The position numbers and the translations under genes were made by a program. Below, in pieces: positions 21,691 through 33,000 of a stretch of 64,000 nucleotides of DNA. Below the pieces are notes generated by a model that worked only from the letters and a program-made list of their open reading frames with translations, ran no database searches and had not been told where the DNA came from. The DNA comes from Budorcas taxicolor (lineage: Eukaryota; Chordata; Mammalia; Artiodactyla; Bovidae): positions 44,813,272-44,877,271 of the forward strand of contig NC_068910.1 of NCBI RefSeq assembly GCF_023091745.1, given 5' to 3'. The stretch's first letter is position 1. Each line of letters begins with the position of its first letter.

Positions 21691-22789
21691 TCATACAGAG
21701 TTGTAAAGAAGAGAGGCGGTTATAATCAGGGTCTTGGCAGTATGCCCTTGGGTTGGGGGAGGGGTAGATAGTTCTACCTGTTTTTTCTCCAGAATCCTCT
21801 GCTCTGTGTTTCTCACTCTGGGGGCATTTCATACTTCTCCATTCTCCAGCAGGTGAAGAGTGGGGAGGCGGGAGAGGAGTGTGGAGAGGAAGCAAAACCC
21901 TGATCAGTTTGCTAGCAACTTCAGGGGCTTGAACCTGGGCTAGTTACCGTAAGCATTTAACTGCTGCAGTGAAGGCCAGCATCTCAACAGCTTTGAGAGG
22001 ACAGGAGTATATTTCCGACCTTCCATGCCCCTCAGGTGGAGAAGAGGGGTGTTCCCTAGTTTCCCAGATGGGGCCAGCAGGACTGTGCCTGTTCCCCACG
22101 AGCAGGGGTTACCTGCTCCCTGGAGCATCCTGACACCTCCTTCTTGGCTGGCCTCAGTGATGGCCCAAGCATGCACCTAGCAGACTTGCCTCCAACTTGA
22201 GGGGTGCTGTGACCTGGGCTGACTGCTATACTTGAAGCCCATTGCTGTGTTTGTGCCAAGGTTGTGCTTTCTGTGGGCTGCCTGAGTCAATGACTCTCTC
22301 CCCAGGGAGAGCAGGGACTCTAATACAAGCTCCTAGGAGATCTGGGACACCTCTGATGCTGGCCTGGCTTGAAGATTTCCAGATATGTCTCCCAGCCTCA
22401 TCTGACATTTCCACTAATAAAATCCTTGCATATCAGTTCCACCTGCGTATCTACCTTCCCCTATTATATAATGACTGCAGAAGAGGCTGGATTGCCTGAG
22501 GGAGGCAGCCTATACCACAGGGCACTATAGAGAGAATGCATGCATCACTCTCACTCATCACCCTGGAGCAAAGTCTTGTCACAGGGCCACACTGAGGAAG
22601 GGAGGCTGGGACACGCAGTGTCTTCTGTGATGACCATGCAGGGGAGAAGGGATGGTGTAGGGCTTCTGGAACTGTGGCCACGCCTCCTTATTCAGCCTTC
22701 AAAACCTGTTCTGATCCTTTCAACATCAAGGTTCTGGAGCAGGATGTGTAGAGGCAGAGACTGTGATAAATCTGTGTGGATATAAATTA
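21691..22789. other. Unassigned non-coding DNA
   Basis: I recognise no gene. Short overlapping frames on both strands carry no known motif. The segment 22455-22496 is similar to 20485-20526. Confidence 0.5.
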
Positions 22790-23336
22790 ATTAAAACTAA
22801 TCCCAATCTTGGGAAAAAAGCTATGACAAACCTAGACAGCATATTAAAAAGCAGAGACATTACTTTGCCTAAAAAGTCTGTATAATCAAAGGTATGGTTT
22901 TTCCAGTAGTCATGTATGGATGTGAAAGTTGGACTATGAGGAAGGCTGAGCGCCGAAGAGTTGATGCTTGCCAACTGTGGTGCTGGAAAAGACTCTTGAG
23001 AGTCCCTTGGACTGCAGGGAGATCAAACCAGTAAATCCTAAAGGAAATCAATCCTGAATATTCATTGGAAGGACTGATGCTGAAGCTGAAGCTCCAATAC
23101 TTTGGCACCTGATGCAAACAGCCAACTCATTAGAAAAGACCCTGATACTGGGGAAGATTGAAGGCGGGAGGAGAAGGGGACGACAGAAGATGAGATGGTT
23201 GGATGGCATCACTGACTCAAGGGACATGAGTTTGAGTAAGCGCCAGGAGATGGTGAAGGACAGAGAAGCCTGGCGTGCTGCAGTCTATGGGGTCACAAAG
23301 AGCTGGACATGACTGAACGACTGAACAACAAAATCC
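22790..23336 (+). mobile_element. BovB (RTE) LINE 3' end, 5'-truncated
   Basis: It runs from 'tatgacaaacctagacagca' through 'gtagtcatgtatggatgtg' and 'gacgacagaagatgagatgg' to 'gctggacatgactgaacgac' and an 'aacaaca' tail. The frame 23112-23312 keeps the BovB C-terminal motif MRWLDGITDSRDMSLSKR. Upstream the reverse-transcriptase frame is broken. It is a dead copy. Confidence 0.95.
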
Positions 23337-24833
23337 CAATCTAACTTGCTACTGTAATGACTACTATAGACTATGTCTGCGCCAAGGCAACACTGCAAAG
23401 TGAGTGAAGTTTCTGCCCTGAGCCTCACCCACCTCTTGAGCCATGTCTCCTTTCCTTTTCAAATTCTCTCCAGAATCCCACCTGCCCAGAGTCCCTATTA
23501 CAATGTCTCACCCTGGGCATTGCTTCACCAGCCCAAGATTCTCCTTCTTGCCTTAACATGTTCCTGTTCCATTCTCTAAGGTTCTGCATGTTACTAGTTT
23601 GATAAGTTAATTTCATATAAAGACATTTAGGTTGGTTAAGCCTTGACTGTGACAGCAACCAGGCGAACACATCTGGCCTCTAACCAAAACCTGGTGATGT
23701 CTTACCCAGAGGATGGAATGACAGTTTATGTAGTGACTGCCACTGAGTCCTGAATTCCATATGACAAGCAAATATTTAGGCCTTTCTTTCCAAGCAGAAA
23801 GGATAAAGCCCAAATAACTTACTCCACAGGAAGGATCTTGTAGCCCAGTTAGCATATGTTCTGTGGCCTCATTTTATTAATACTTTGGGCTATGTTCTTT
23901 GGTATATTTTCTTTTTGTGTCACATTTAGGAAAGAAGCACTAGTTCCCTTTGATTCAACGCTAAACTGTTCACAGTACTATCTATTCCTAGAGAGTAAGA
24001 CTGTAGGTGTGTGTGCGTGGTAGGTGGGGGGAGGACAGGAAAAGGGCACTGCCACATTTGATAGCTCTAGACAGTTTGGATTTCTCATATACAGCACATC
24101 AAGTTTTATAATTTACAAGCCATTAGCTTTGCCCTGTGGTATGGACAAGGCTCCTGGCCTTTCTGTTTCTGAGAAGGTCTCTTCATCTCTGGTAACTGAT
24201 GACAAATCTGATCCTCATAGCTAGCCTCCTCTTCTCTCTTGGGAATGCATTCGCATCCTTCCTGCTGTCACCCTTCTCCAACGTGAAAGGAAATGTCCCT
24301 CCAGCCTGGTTTTTGTCTCCTCCATGAGTCAGCTGTTCTGATTTATTTAAAACCTTAATTTTAAGTAAAATTAGAATGGAGACCACGTCTATGCATCTGC
24401 AGTGCCTCGGCTCAGTGCCTGGTATACTGACATGTTATAAATGTTTCTGAATAATGGCTGAGCCCTCAGGTTAGTCAGAGAGCTCCTGCCGTGACCACTG
24501 ATCTGTTTCAATATGGCGGGCGAGCGAGCCCTCAGCTCTTTAAAGGACTTTCCCTGGCTTGCTCACTCAGACGCCAGACGTGGTTGGGAAGAGCCTGTGG
24601 CCTCCTGAAGGATGGTGTAACACTAACATTAGGGGTAGTATCTGTGAAAACAACTGCTTATACCCTATTTTCCTAGTCACTAGGCAAGGCATGTTAGGCC
24701 TCAAGGGGACATTATAGGCCAGAATCTCACACTTTTACTGCAAGTTTTCGGATAACCAAAAATAAAAACAAAATCAGGGCTTTCAGTTTTCTGCTTGATA
24801 ATAGTATTTGATGGGCTGTGTGAGTGGAATTGG
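23337..24833. other. Unassigned non-coding DNA
   Basis: No repeat family or gene is recognised. GT-rich 'ggtgtgtgtgcgtgg' lies at 24005-24020. All open frames are below 85 codons. Confidence 0.5.
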
Positions 24834-25032
24834 GGCTTCCCAGGTAGCGCTAGTGGTAAAGAACTCGCCTGTCAATGTGGTGGTTTGACCCCTGGGTTGG
24901 AAGATCCCCTGGAGGAGGGCACGGCAGTCCATTCCAGTGTTCTTGCCTGGAGAATCCCATGGACAGAGGAACCTGGTGGGCTACAGTCCAAGGGTCGCAA
25001 AGAGCTGGACATGACTGAGGCAACTTAGCACA
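24834..25032 (+). mobile_element. Bov-tA SINE
   Basis: 'ggggcttcccaggtagcgct' starts it. 'cctggagaatcccatggac' and 'ggtcgcaaagagctggac' follow, and the end reads 'actgaggcaacttagcac'. The tail runs into 'catgcatgcatgcacatg', a short alternating purine-pyrimidine run. Confidence 0.95.
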
Positions 25033-25237
25033 CATGCATGCATGCACATGAGTGGACTCGACACTCTCCGAGAAAACTGTCCTTTTTGTTTAGCTACATT
25101 ATTCTATTTGACTTTCTGAAGTGGCTTCTAAATGTCACACCTCTGAGCCTCCAGCCACTTTTGCAAACAGTGTCACATGGGGCTGTCTCATGTCATGCTG
25201 TGTACATTAGTCTAACCCCTGGGCCTAAACAAACACA

Positions 25238-25446
25238 GTTACTCAATCGTGTCTCATTCTCTGTGACCCCATGGACTGTAGCCCACCAGTCTCCTCTGTC
25301 CGTGGAATCTTCCAGGCAAGAATACTGGAGTGGGTTGCCATTTCCTACTCCAGGGTTAACTTCCCTACCCAGAGATCAAACCCATGTCTCCAGTGTCTCC
25401 TGCATTTGCAGGCAGATTCTTTACCTGCTGAGCCATCAGGGAACCC
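25238..25446 (-). mobile_element. Bov-tA SINE
   Basis: 'ctgtagcccaccagtctcc', 'gggttgccatttcctactcc', 'gcaggcagattctttacctg' and 'agccatcagggaacccc' are the reverse-complement Bov-tA order. Confidence 0.95.
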
Positions 25447-25615
25447 CTAATTCACTGAGCCTTAGTTTTTCTCTTCTCTGAAGTGGTATTGATAATGACA
25501 GCTGCCTCTAGGCTTGTTTTAGGGATTAAATGAGATAATCCACTTTTTTTTTTTTTGAAAGCACAGTAAACACTCAATAAATGGTAACCATTGTTATCAA
25601 CATCATTATCTAAAG
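25447..25615 (+). mobile_element. MIR SINE 3' part
   Basis: 'gagccttagtttttctcttc', 'gttttagggattaaatgag', 'cagtaaacactcaataaatg' and 'ccattgttatcaacatcatt' give the sense MIR order to its 3' end. An 11-12-base T-run interrupts it at about 25545. A Bov-tA abuts the left edge and probably cut the MIR. Confidence 0.85.
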
Positions 25616-25648
25616 TTTATGAAAGAAGGCCAGCAGGATCTGGGTTGT

Positions 25649-25958
25649 CTGTTCAGTCACTCAGTCCTGTCTGACCCTTTGGGACCCTATGGACTGCAGC
25701 ATGCCAGGCTTCCCTGTCTTCCACCATCTCCCAGAGCTTGCTCAAACTCATGTCCATTGAGTCGTGATGCTATCCAAACATCTTGTCCTCTGCCATCCCC
25801 TTCTCCTCCTGCCTTCAGTCTTTCCCAGGATCAGGGTCTTTTCTAATGAGTCAGCTTTTCACATCAGGTGGCCAAAGTATTGGAGCCTCAGTTTCAGCAT
25901 CAGTCCTTCTAATGAATATTCAGCATCGATTTCCTTTAGGATTGACTAGTTTGATCTC
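25649..25958 (-). mobile_element. BovB LINE 3' end, with target-site duplication
   Basis: 'cttccaccatctcccagagc', 'actcatgtccattgagtcg' and 'atcaggtggccaaagtattg' are the reversed BovB 3' end. The 9-bp flanks ctgggttgt at 25640-25648 and 25959-25967 bound a strongly 5'-truncated insertion. Confidence 0.92.
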
Positions 25959-25990
25959 CTGGGTTGTAGGCCCAGAAAATTTCTCTCAGG

Positions 25991-26010
25991 CCAGATAATA
26001 ATAATAATGA
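25991..26010 (+). repeat. AAT/GATAAT microsatellite
   Basis: About six AAT units, 'gataataataataatgataa', form a short microsatellite. Confidence 0.85.
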
Positions 26011-26019
26011 TAATACTCC

Positions 26020-26884
26020 TAGAGTTCTGCTGTGTCATTCTTCCAGGACCTCAAATTCTGTTCTTCACTGACTTGGGAAGTGGGCAGATTGGGGCATGCG
26101 ACTGGGAAGGGGCGCTGAGAAGATGGGAAAAATGAGGGTTGCTGATAGCAGGTCGGTGGTTCGGAGGCAAAAATGCCAGCAGGAAGGAAACGGAATTATC
26201 AGGCGCTAAGGAGTCCTAATGCCAGCTCTCTGCTGACATAATTAATGAGGCTGCTGCGCCAAAATCGAGGCATGTTGTTAATATACAGACCTGTTTGGAG
26301 CACGAGAGAAATGCAAACAGAGAAGTTTTGCCAAAAGGGGAGTGGGGTCAAATCAGCTCTAAAGAGAGACCACATTATCTGTAAGACTCTAATGTGTGGA
26401 TTTAAAAACACACCAAAAACAAAACAAAAAAGCACCAGGAAGAAGTAAAAGGCTAAAAAATTGATTTCAAACATGGGACCAAGAGTTACAAAATACTTCG
26501 TGGGCTTCTGGCATTCTTATCTGATTATTTTACTTTTGTCTTTATTTTTTTCAAAGTTTGTTCAATATTCAATGTGAGTATTCAGATTCACCTGATAATG
26601 ACAACAGTCCAAAGGAATTTTAGCATTCAGGATTTGAACACACATTCCCTACAATGCCTAAGAGAAAACTTTTAAGACTGGCTTCATTGTACTTTTTTTT
26701 TTTTTAACAACTCTGTGTTGCTGAAAGAAAACAATCTTAAGCCTACATAAGATTTTTGTGCCTGATGTTTCCATCATAAAAACAAAAACGATTTTTCATA
26801 TAAGCGTTCTCAATGGCAAATTCAGTTTTCTTTTTAAAAGGCCGTTTTGAATCACCAGGTGAGATGGACCAAGGATATGGTTGG
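26020..26884. other. Unassigned non-coding DNA, non-repetitive
   Basis: No repeat is recognised. The part 26190-26400 has compositional texture unlike the surrounding repeats, with 'gacataattaatgaggctgc' and 'aggcatgttgttaatataca', and could be a conserved non-coding element. A 14-T run lies at about 26692-26705. A donor-like 'caccaggtgaga' sits at 26853-26864. Confidence 0.4.
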
Positions 26885-27660
26885 TGCCTACGGCTGACTG
26901 GACGGTCCAGAAGAGGGCAGGAACTGGAGTGCCCGTTGCCATCGGTTCCCCGAGGGTGTGTCTGCGGACCAGCGGGAAGCAAACGCCCTGGTGGCTGCTC
27001 CAGAAGGTCGCCAGCACGGTCTCGCCCCCAGCTCCCCAGGCACAAGCCCAGCGCCTTGGCTAAGCGGCGGGACTGGTGGCTCTGCGCTTTGACCCCACAG
27101 GAACCCGACCGAGCTCATGCGCCGGTCATCCCCGAGGGGCGGGGATGGCGAGGGGGCCATACAAGGAGGGGACTTTGGTCCCCCATTCCCCTTGGTTAAC
27201 CCATTCCTCTCTCACTGCCCGCCCTGCTCCTCTCCATCTTTTCTGGCTTTTTCAGCTGGGCAGTGACCCTGAAAAAACGCTGGGGAAGCGAGGTGCGGTT
27301 GGAGGCGGCAGGATGTGGAAAGGACTATTTTATTTCGTTCATTCAGTTTCCCTTTCCATTCTGCCGCTACTGGTGTTTGGCGAGGGCAAGAAATGTTTCA
27401 TATCTGCCTGTTAAGCCCAAGCGGAGGTGGCTTGGTCCGCGCCGGGTCCACGGAGCAGCGTGTTCGCGCGTGGGCGGGGGCGCGCGGCCGTGCACGTCGG
27501 GCGCGGGGCAGACGTGCGCGCGCGCATTGTGTCTGCTTCAAACAGGGTCTGCACTGCGCGCTGAGGTCAAAGCACGTTTGCTTTTCGCTGGGTCCTGATG
27601 CCTGGCGCCCAAGCACAGCGGAGCAGAGCATGCAGGGGTCTGCTCTGCCAGGCAGACGGT
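26885..27660 (+). promoter_or_regulatory. CpG-rich island-like region, candidate promoter/first exon
   Basis: By hand count about 28 CpG fall in 27420-27610 and roughly 25 more in 26890-27160. The rest of the window is CpG-poor. Visible sites include a GC box 'ggggcgggga' (about 27135-27144), an EGR1-like gcgtgggcg (27468-27476) and an NRF1-like tgcgcgcgcgca (27515-27526). A consensus-like donor 'gacggtgagg' follows at 27656-27665. No TATA box is seen. The strand is inferred only from the donor. Open frames here (up to 128 codons) are expected from GC content. Confidence 0.5.
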
Positions 27661-27694
27661 GAGGCTGCAGTGTCCAGTGAGAGCCGACACTTGC

Positions 27695-27870
27695 TCTCCG
27701 TTAAGGCACCGTTCTGAGCACTTTACTCGGTGCTTTATACTCCGTTCACTCAGGTCATCCTCAACAACCCAGGAAAGTACTGTATTATTACCTCCCATTT
27801 CCGGATGAAGCGAGGCACAGAGAGGTTAAGTCGCCCAGCTATCGATCTCAGCCACTGTCTACATCTTAAC
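27695..27870 (-). mobile_element. MIR SINE
   Basis: Reversed MIR order is visible: 'accgttctgagcactttac', 'tcaggtcatcctcaacaacc', 'gaagcgaggcacagagaggt' and 'taagtcgcccagctatcg'. It lies just right of the CpG-rich block. Confidence 0.85.
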
Positions 27871-28199
27871 CCACTCCTCCTAGTTTCTTGAACGTGAGAG
27901 CCTCCGGACTCCTGTTTGAAAAGCATTGGTTAAGGAATCCTTTTCACCTCTATTTAAAGCACCGTCACTTCAGCTTATCTAAAACCCCGAGACAGCTCAC
28001 AACCGGCAGCTAAAGCATCAAAGTCATTGACTATGGCCTGCCAAATGGAGTCTCTCAGATGGTGCTTGATCAAATGAAGAGCGCCTGTGTTTTAAACTGA
28101 TTCGTAGCATCTTTTAGTTTAAAATGTAACAATACATATACTTTGATAGCACAGTTGATTCTTTGTTTCTGATTTGTTATTTTCCTAAATGCAAATGAT
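27871..28199. other. Unassigned AT-rich DNA
   Basis: No repeat or gene is recognised in this stretch. The end may grade into the L1 fragment that follows. Confidence 0.45.
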
Positions 28200-28720
28200 G
28201 TAATATATTGGGGGAAATGCAGAACACAAAGAAGAAATTAAAAATCCTCCCTTTTCTCCGCCCTCTATATACCATGTGATGTTGAACATCATTTTTCAAC
28301 GTTTTCAGTCATTTTTTTCTAAGCATATTTATTTTCATGATAAAATTTACCTACAAAAAGAAATTTTAAAAGCTATCATAAGCTGTTTTCTTTTTTATTT
28401 AACATCACGAACATTACCCCATATCGGATATTCTACAATTGTTTTTAATGACTGCACATTTTGCCATAACTTGACTAATCAATAACCATATTTTTGACAC
28501 TCAGATTGCTCCCCAGTTTTTGCTATTATAAATGATAGACACCAGAGGCAGCAAGCTTTGACAAACCTGGGACCATCCCTTAGAACAAATGGAAATGCTG
28601 GGTCAAAGTACATCACACTTTTAAAGGGATCAAATGCCCTCCAGAAAGGTGGGCTCAGTCCACACATCTCCAGGTAGAATGAACATGCCCACTTTCTCAA
28701 GTCTGGGTGTCACTGCAAGA
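28200..28720 (-). mobile_element. Old L1/HAL1-like fragment
   Basis: Antisense L1 order is seen: 'acaaagaagaaattaaaaat', 'tttttaatgactgcacattt', 'agtttttgctattataaatg', 'gaaatgctgggtcaaagtac' and 'tgccctccagaaaggtgg'. It is ancient and non-coding. Confidence 0.75.
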
Positions 28721-28884
28721 GAATCCTTATTAACAAACAAATTATATCCTTAAAAGAAAAAAAATCTAGGTGATATCATTGGAATGTGCTGGGTTTCACG
28801 AAAAGACTATGGGATTGCAGATTTTTGAAATATTCAGGAAATTCTGTTGATTCAGATGCTCCTCTGGCTAAATGGGACTCTGCA

Positions 28885-29085
28885 AAGTGAAGTGAGTGAA
28901 AGTTGCTCAGTCATGTCAGACTCTATGAGATCCAGTGGACTATACAGTCCATGGAATTCTCCTGGCCAGAATACTGGAATGGATAGCCATTACCTTCTCC
29001 AGGGGGTTTTCCCTACCCAGGGATCGAACCCAGGTCTCCCATATTTCAGGCAGATTGTTTACCAGCTGAGCCACCAGGGAAGGCC
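28885..29085 (-). mobile_element. Bov-tA SINE
   Basis: 'gtgaaagttgctcagtcatg', 'ctcctggccagaatactgg', 'ccctacccagggatcgaac' and 'ctgagccaccagggaaggcc' are the reverse-complement order. An intact reversed B box ('gggatcgaaccc') is present. Confidence 0.95.
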
Positions 29086-31099
29086 AGGGAAACCCCAGGT
29101 AAAAAGGGACATTTTGGAAAAAGAAACTAGGAAAGTTAATTCTCAAGCCATTATTTTTTTCTAAGGCAGGAAGATAGATGCTGTCTATAAAATGGGGATG
29201 GAGGGAAGTATTAATTGCTTCTTTTGCTGGGTCTTCATCCATTGTCAGGTCAGAAAACACTGACAGTACTGCCTGCCGCAGAGCTACTGCAGAAATATTC
29301 CAGGCAGCAAACCTAGGCAATTAGAGGTTTCTGTTAATTTTCTACCCCTTTCATTCTACCAGCTTCCCCTCCCCCACAAAAATCAGCAAGTTGGATTGAC
29401 AAATATTTAAAGTCGCCAGCCACGCATGAGCGGCGTAGCTGTGTAAATGAGTGGTTTCTTGACATTTTGAACAGCTTTGTGTGTTCCCTTAGAAACCTTG
29501 GGACCCTCAAACCCACCACCATCTGACTTAACAAGATGCCATTAGTTGGTATTAGAGGCAATAGTGGCAGTCTGGACAGGTGGTGGTTTATGACCAGGAA
29601 ATGCAAATACCCACAGTCTGCAGATGGTTTTGGAATATACATGTTTGTTGCAATGACCTCTAGGTGGATTTCTGCAGTAACAAAGGAAAGACTTTTAGGG
29701 TGTGGTTGAAATTCCTTTCCTTGCAAATCTTGCTCTAAGATCACTTTTGCCATGATGTCTTTAGTGAATCCAAGAGATGCTTTTGGACCTAACTGGCCTT
29801 TTTTGTCTCCACTCAGCACTGCAGCAAGAGTAACAGATGCCTATTTAGGGAAGACTCATTCCCTTTTCATATGCAAACCTTGTTGCTAAAAATTCTCTTT
29901 TAGATGAATTATTAAACCCAATTTATAAAATAAGGACAGTACAGACTTCCTCTTGAACTATTCTTTGCCTTTGATATTTGATACCCGTGTCTGCTGGTGG
30001 AGAAAACTGGTGAGAATATGAGAGGCCAGGTGGGGGTGGGAGGAAGGTGGAATGAGTAAATAAAGGTCATTTTAGAGCCTCAGAAATTTCCTGAATGCTT
30101 GGACCCCTTAGAGTGCATTTGGAATGCTTTAATCAGCCCATAGAAATGCACAAAAACATAATTATTTTTGTAAACCCAGATTTCTCCTCACGGTCTAATG
30201 AAGTAGGAATATTTAACGTATCAAAGTTCCTTTAAGAAACAGTGCTGTCTTTGTTTGGGAACAGGCATTGATCTGTGTTTGGAGCATTAAGGTAGGTGGT
30301 TTCAGCAGAGAGAGGGGGTTATTCTTTTTGATTCAAGGAGAGGGATTTTTGTGTTGCTTTTGAAGGAGCCTCAGCAGGAATAAGGCTAGAGGCGCTGAGT
30401 GGACATAAAGCCACAGGAAGTGGTGGCCCCTGGATCTTCTGAGAGTGGGACACCTGGGGTGTTCTCATCTGGTTGTTTGGGTTATAAACCTAACAGGTGG
30501 TATAAACTGTGCCCCCACCTGCCTTATGAAATCTTCAGTAACATATACACTTTCAAAAGGCATAAAATCTTTGCCCAGTTAATATTCTTTTTGCATTGTT
30601 TAGAAGAAATTTGTTATAGAATTGAGATCCCTTTTCAAAATGCATGCATTTTTATGGTAATTATGAAAGAGAAAGTAGCTGTAAAGTTGATACATCTGTC
30701 CGAGAGCAGCAGCGTCCCTGCCCCACACAGCCTGAGCCCATGCTGGCCCCACCCCAGCAGAAGCTGGAGTTTCAGCCTCTGGAGAAACTGACCAGAACAG
30801 CTCCCAACTCAGGCCACAACTGGGGATGGAGGTAAGGCCCCAGACAGAAGTGAGGTTAAGTCTAATCGTGAGGCTTTGCCCTCTTTCAGTCTTTCTCAAG
30901 TAGGTTCCCAGAATGCTGCTTGCCAGGCATACATCTGCCAGCCAGGAACCAGACAAAAAGCCAACATACTGAATTTTGGAGAATCTTCCCAAGGAACAGC
31001 AGGGCCCGAGCGTCCTCAGCAAATCAGTTGTCAAGCCCACACCCACAGCTGTCAAACCACATCCCCAGTTGTCAAACCACCGCCACTAACCTTGGATGC
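29086..31099. other. Unassigned non-coding DNA
   Basis: No assigned repeat is seen over 2 kb. It includes a minus-strand open frame of 161 codons (29334-29819). Its peptide (for example KASLGFTKDIMAKVILEQDL) is fairly balanced in composition, but I recognise no family and no flanking splice or poly(A) evidence. It may be a decayed retrocopy or chance. Confidence 0.4.
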
Positions 31100-31589
31100 C
31101 ACCTTCCTAGAATAAAGGGAAAGGTGAAGATCACAAGAAAAACCTTCAACACAGAAAGCAAACATCAAAACAAACAAGAGAAGAAAAGGAGCTAAGCAAA
31201 CAGGATAATGGTGTTCTACCCTTGAAGACAGAAGAAATTGCACCTGAAGAGTATTCAAAGGACAGTAGAGGTGTTGAAAAAAAAAGCGATAAAAAGGATG
31301 GAGCTAAAGTCAAAGTAGTGTCTTAAAAGTGGGATAAAGAACACTAGGGCAATATAAGAGGTCCAACAGAAGATACAAGATATTCCATGGGGAACAAAGA
31401 AAATAGGGAAGAAAAACTTATGAAAGAAAACAGTATTTAAAATATCCCAGAACTAAAAAATATTATTTTCCAGACTGAACAGGCCCAGGAAGTACCCAGC
31501 ACAATGAATCTTTTTTAAAGGGGAGGGAGACCCATATAAAACACATTTTCATGAAATTTTAAAGGGATAAAGAGCAGATTTTTAAAAAT

Positions 31590-32720
31590 CTTCTCAAATC
31601 AAAACTACAATGAGCTATCACCTCACACTGGTCAGACTGGCCATTATTTAAAAAGTCTACAAACAATAAAAGCTGAAGAGAGTGTAGAGAAAAGCATTCA
31701 CTCCTACACTGTTGGTAGGAATATAAATTGGTACAACCAATATGGAGAACAATATGGAGGTTCCTTTAAAAACTAAATATAGAATTACCATATGATCCAA
31801 CAATCCCACTCCTGGGCATATACCTGGAGAAAACCACAATTCAAAAAGATACATGCATCTAATATTCACTGCAGCACTGTTTGCAATAGCCAAGACATGG
31901 AAGCAATATAAATTTCATCAGCAGAATGGATAAAGAAGATGCAATACATATATACAGTGGAATATTACTCAACCATAAAAAACACAAAATAATGCCATTT
32001 GCAGCAACATGGATGGAGATTAGAGATTATCTAGAGGAGAAGGCAATGGCACCCCACTCCAGTACTCTTGCCTGGAAAATCCCATGGACGGAGGAGCCTG
32101 GTAGGCTGTAGTCCATGGGGTCACTAAGAGTCGGACACGACTGAGGGACTTCACTTTTGCTTTTCACTTTCATGCATTGGAGAAGGAAATGGCAACCCAC
32201 TCCAGTGTTCTTGCCTGGAGAATCCCAGGGACAGGGGAGCCTGGTGGGCTGCCGTCTATGGGGTTGCACAGAGTCGGACACGACTGACGCGAATTAGCAG
32301 CAGCAGCAGAGATAATCTAGAGATAATCACTAGAAAGCATCATACTAAGTGAAGTCAGACAAAGATATCATATGATATCATTTGTATGTGGAATGTAAAA
32401 TATGAGACAAATGAACTTATATGCAAAACAGAAATAGGGTCACAGATGTAGAATACTTATGGTTACCAAAGGGAAAAGGCAAGGGGATAAACTAGGAGAT
32501 TGGGATTAACATATATACACTACTATATATAAAATAGATAACTAATAAGGACTGACTGTATAGCACAGGAAACTACTCAATAGTCTGTAATAACCTAGAT
32601 GGGGAAAGACTTTTAAAAAAGAGTGGATATATGTATGTGTATAACTGACTCACTTTGCTATACACCTGGAACTGACAACATTGTAAATCAACTGAACACC
32701 AATTTAAAAAAAAAAACAAC
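31590..32720 (+). mobile_element. Ruminant L1 3' end nested in an older L1/HAL1
   Basis: It starts near 'caaatcaaaactacaatgag' and continues through 'cactgttggtaggaatataa', 'ttaccatatgatccaacaat', 'actgtatagcacaggaaact' and 'tatacacctggaactgacaa' to an A tail at about 32705-32720. The copy is 5'-truncated and is interrupted by a Bov-A2. Confidence 0.93.
32036..32307 (+). mobile_element. Bov-A2 SINE, full, with target-site duplication
   Basis: It has two related halves: 'gagaaggcaatggcacccca' and 'gagaaggaaatggcaaccca', joined by 'cacttttgcttttcacttt' and ending in a (CAG)n tail. The flanks agagattatctaga (32022-32035) and agagataatctaga (32308-32321) differ at one base. The copy is close to the consensus I remember, so it is fairly young. 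Confidence 0.97.
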
Positions 32721-33000
32721 TCTCTGGGAGAGTAGGGACAGAAATAACAAAACAAGGGTCACATATAAGACATTAGGGGTAAGAGTGGTATCATCTTAGC
32801 AACATTGAAATCTAGAGGAAAAGGGAACACAACTTTCAAAATACCAAGGAAAATGTCCTTCTAGCCCAGAACTCTATACCTAACCAAGCAACCAAAGGCA
32901 GTCTCTGGATCCTAGTAAAGCTATACCAAAATAAAAGAATTAGCAAAGGAAGATGAAGCCATTGTTTCCCAGAAACTGGATTTAACACAAAAGAGAGTCG

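Larger units (their letters stand above)
31100..33000 (+). mobile_element. HAL1/old L1 ORF1-region fragment, interrupted
   Basis: The left part (to about 31589) has 'gactgaacaggcccaggaag' and 'acccagcacaatgaatc'. The right part (from about 32735) resumes with 'cagaaataacaaaacaaggg', 'aacattgaaatctagaggaa' and 'cccagaactctatacctaac', the expected continuation. A ruminant L1 at 31590-32720 splits it. Confidence 0.65.
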
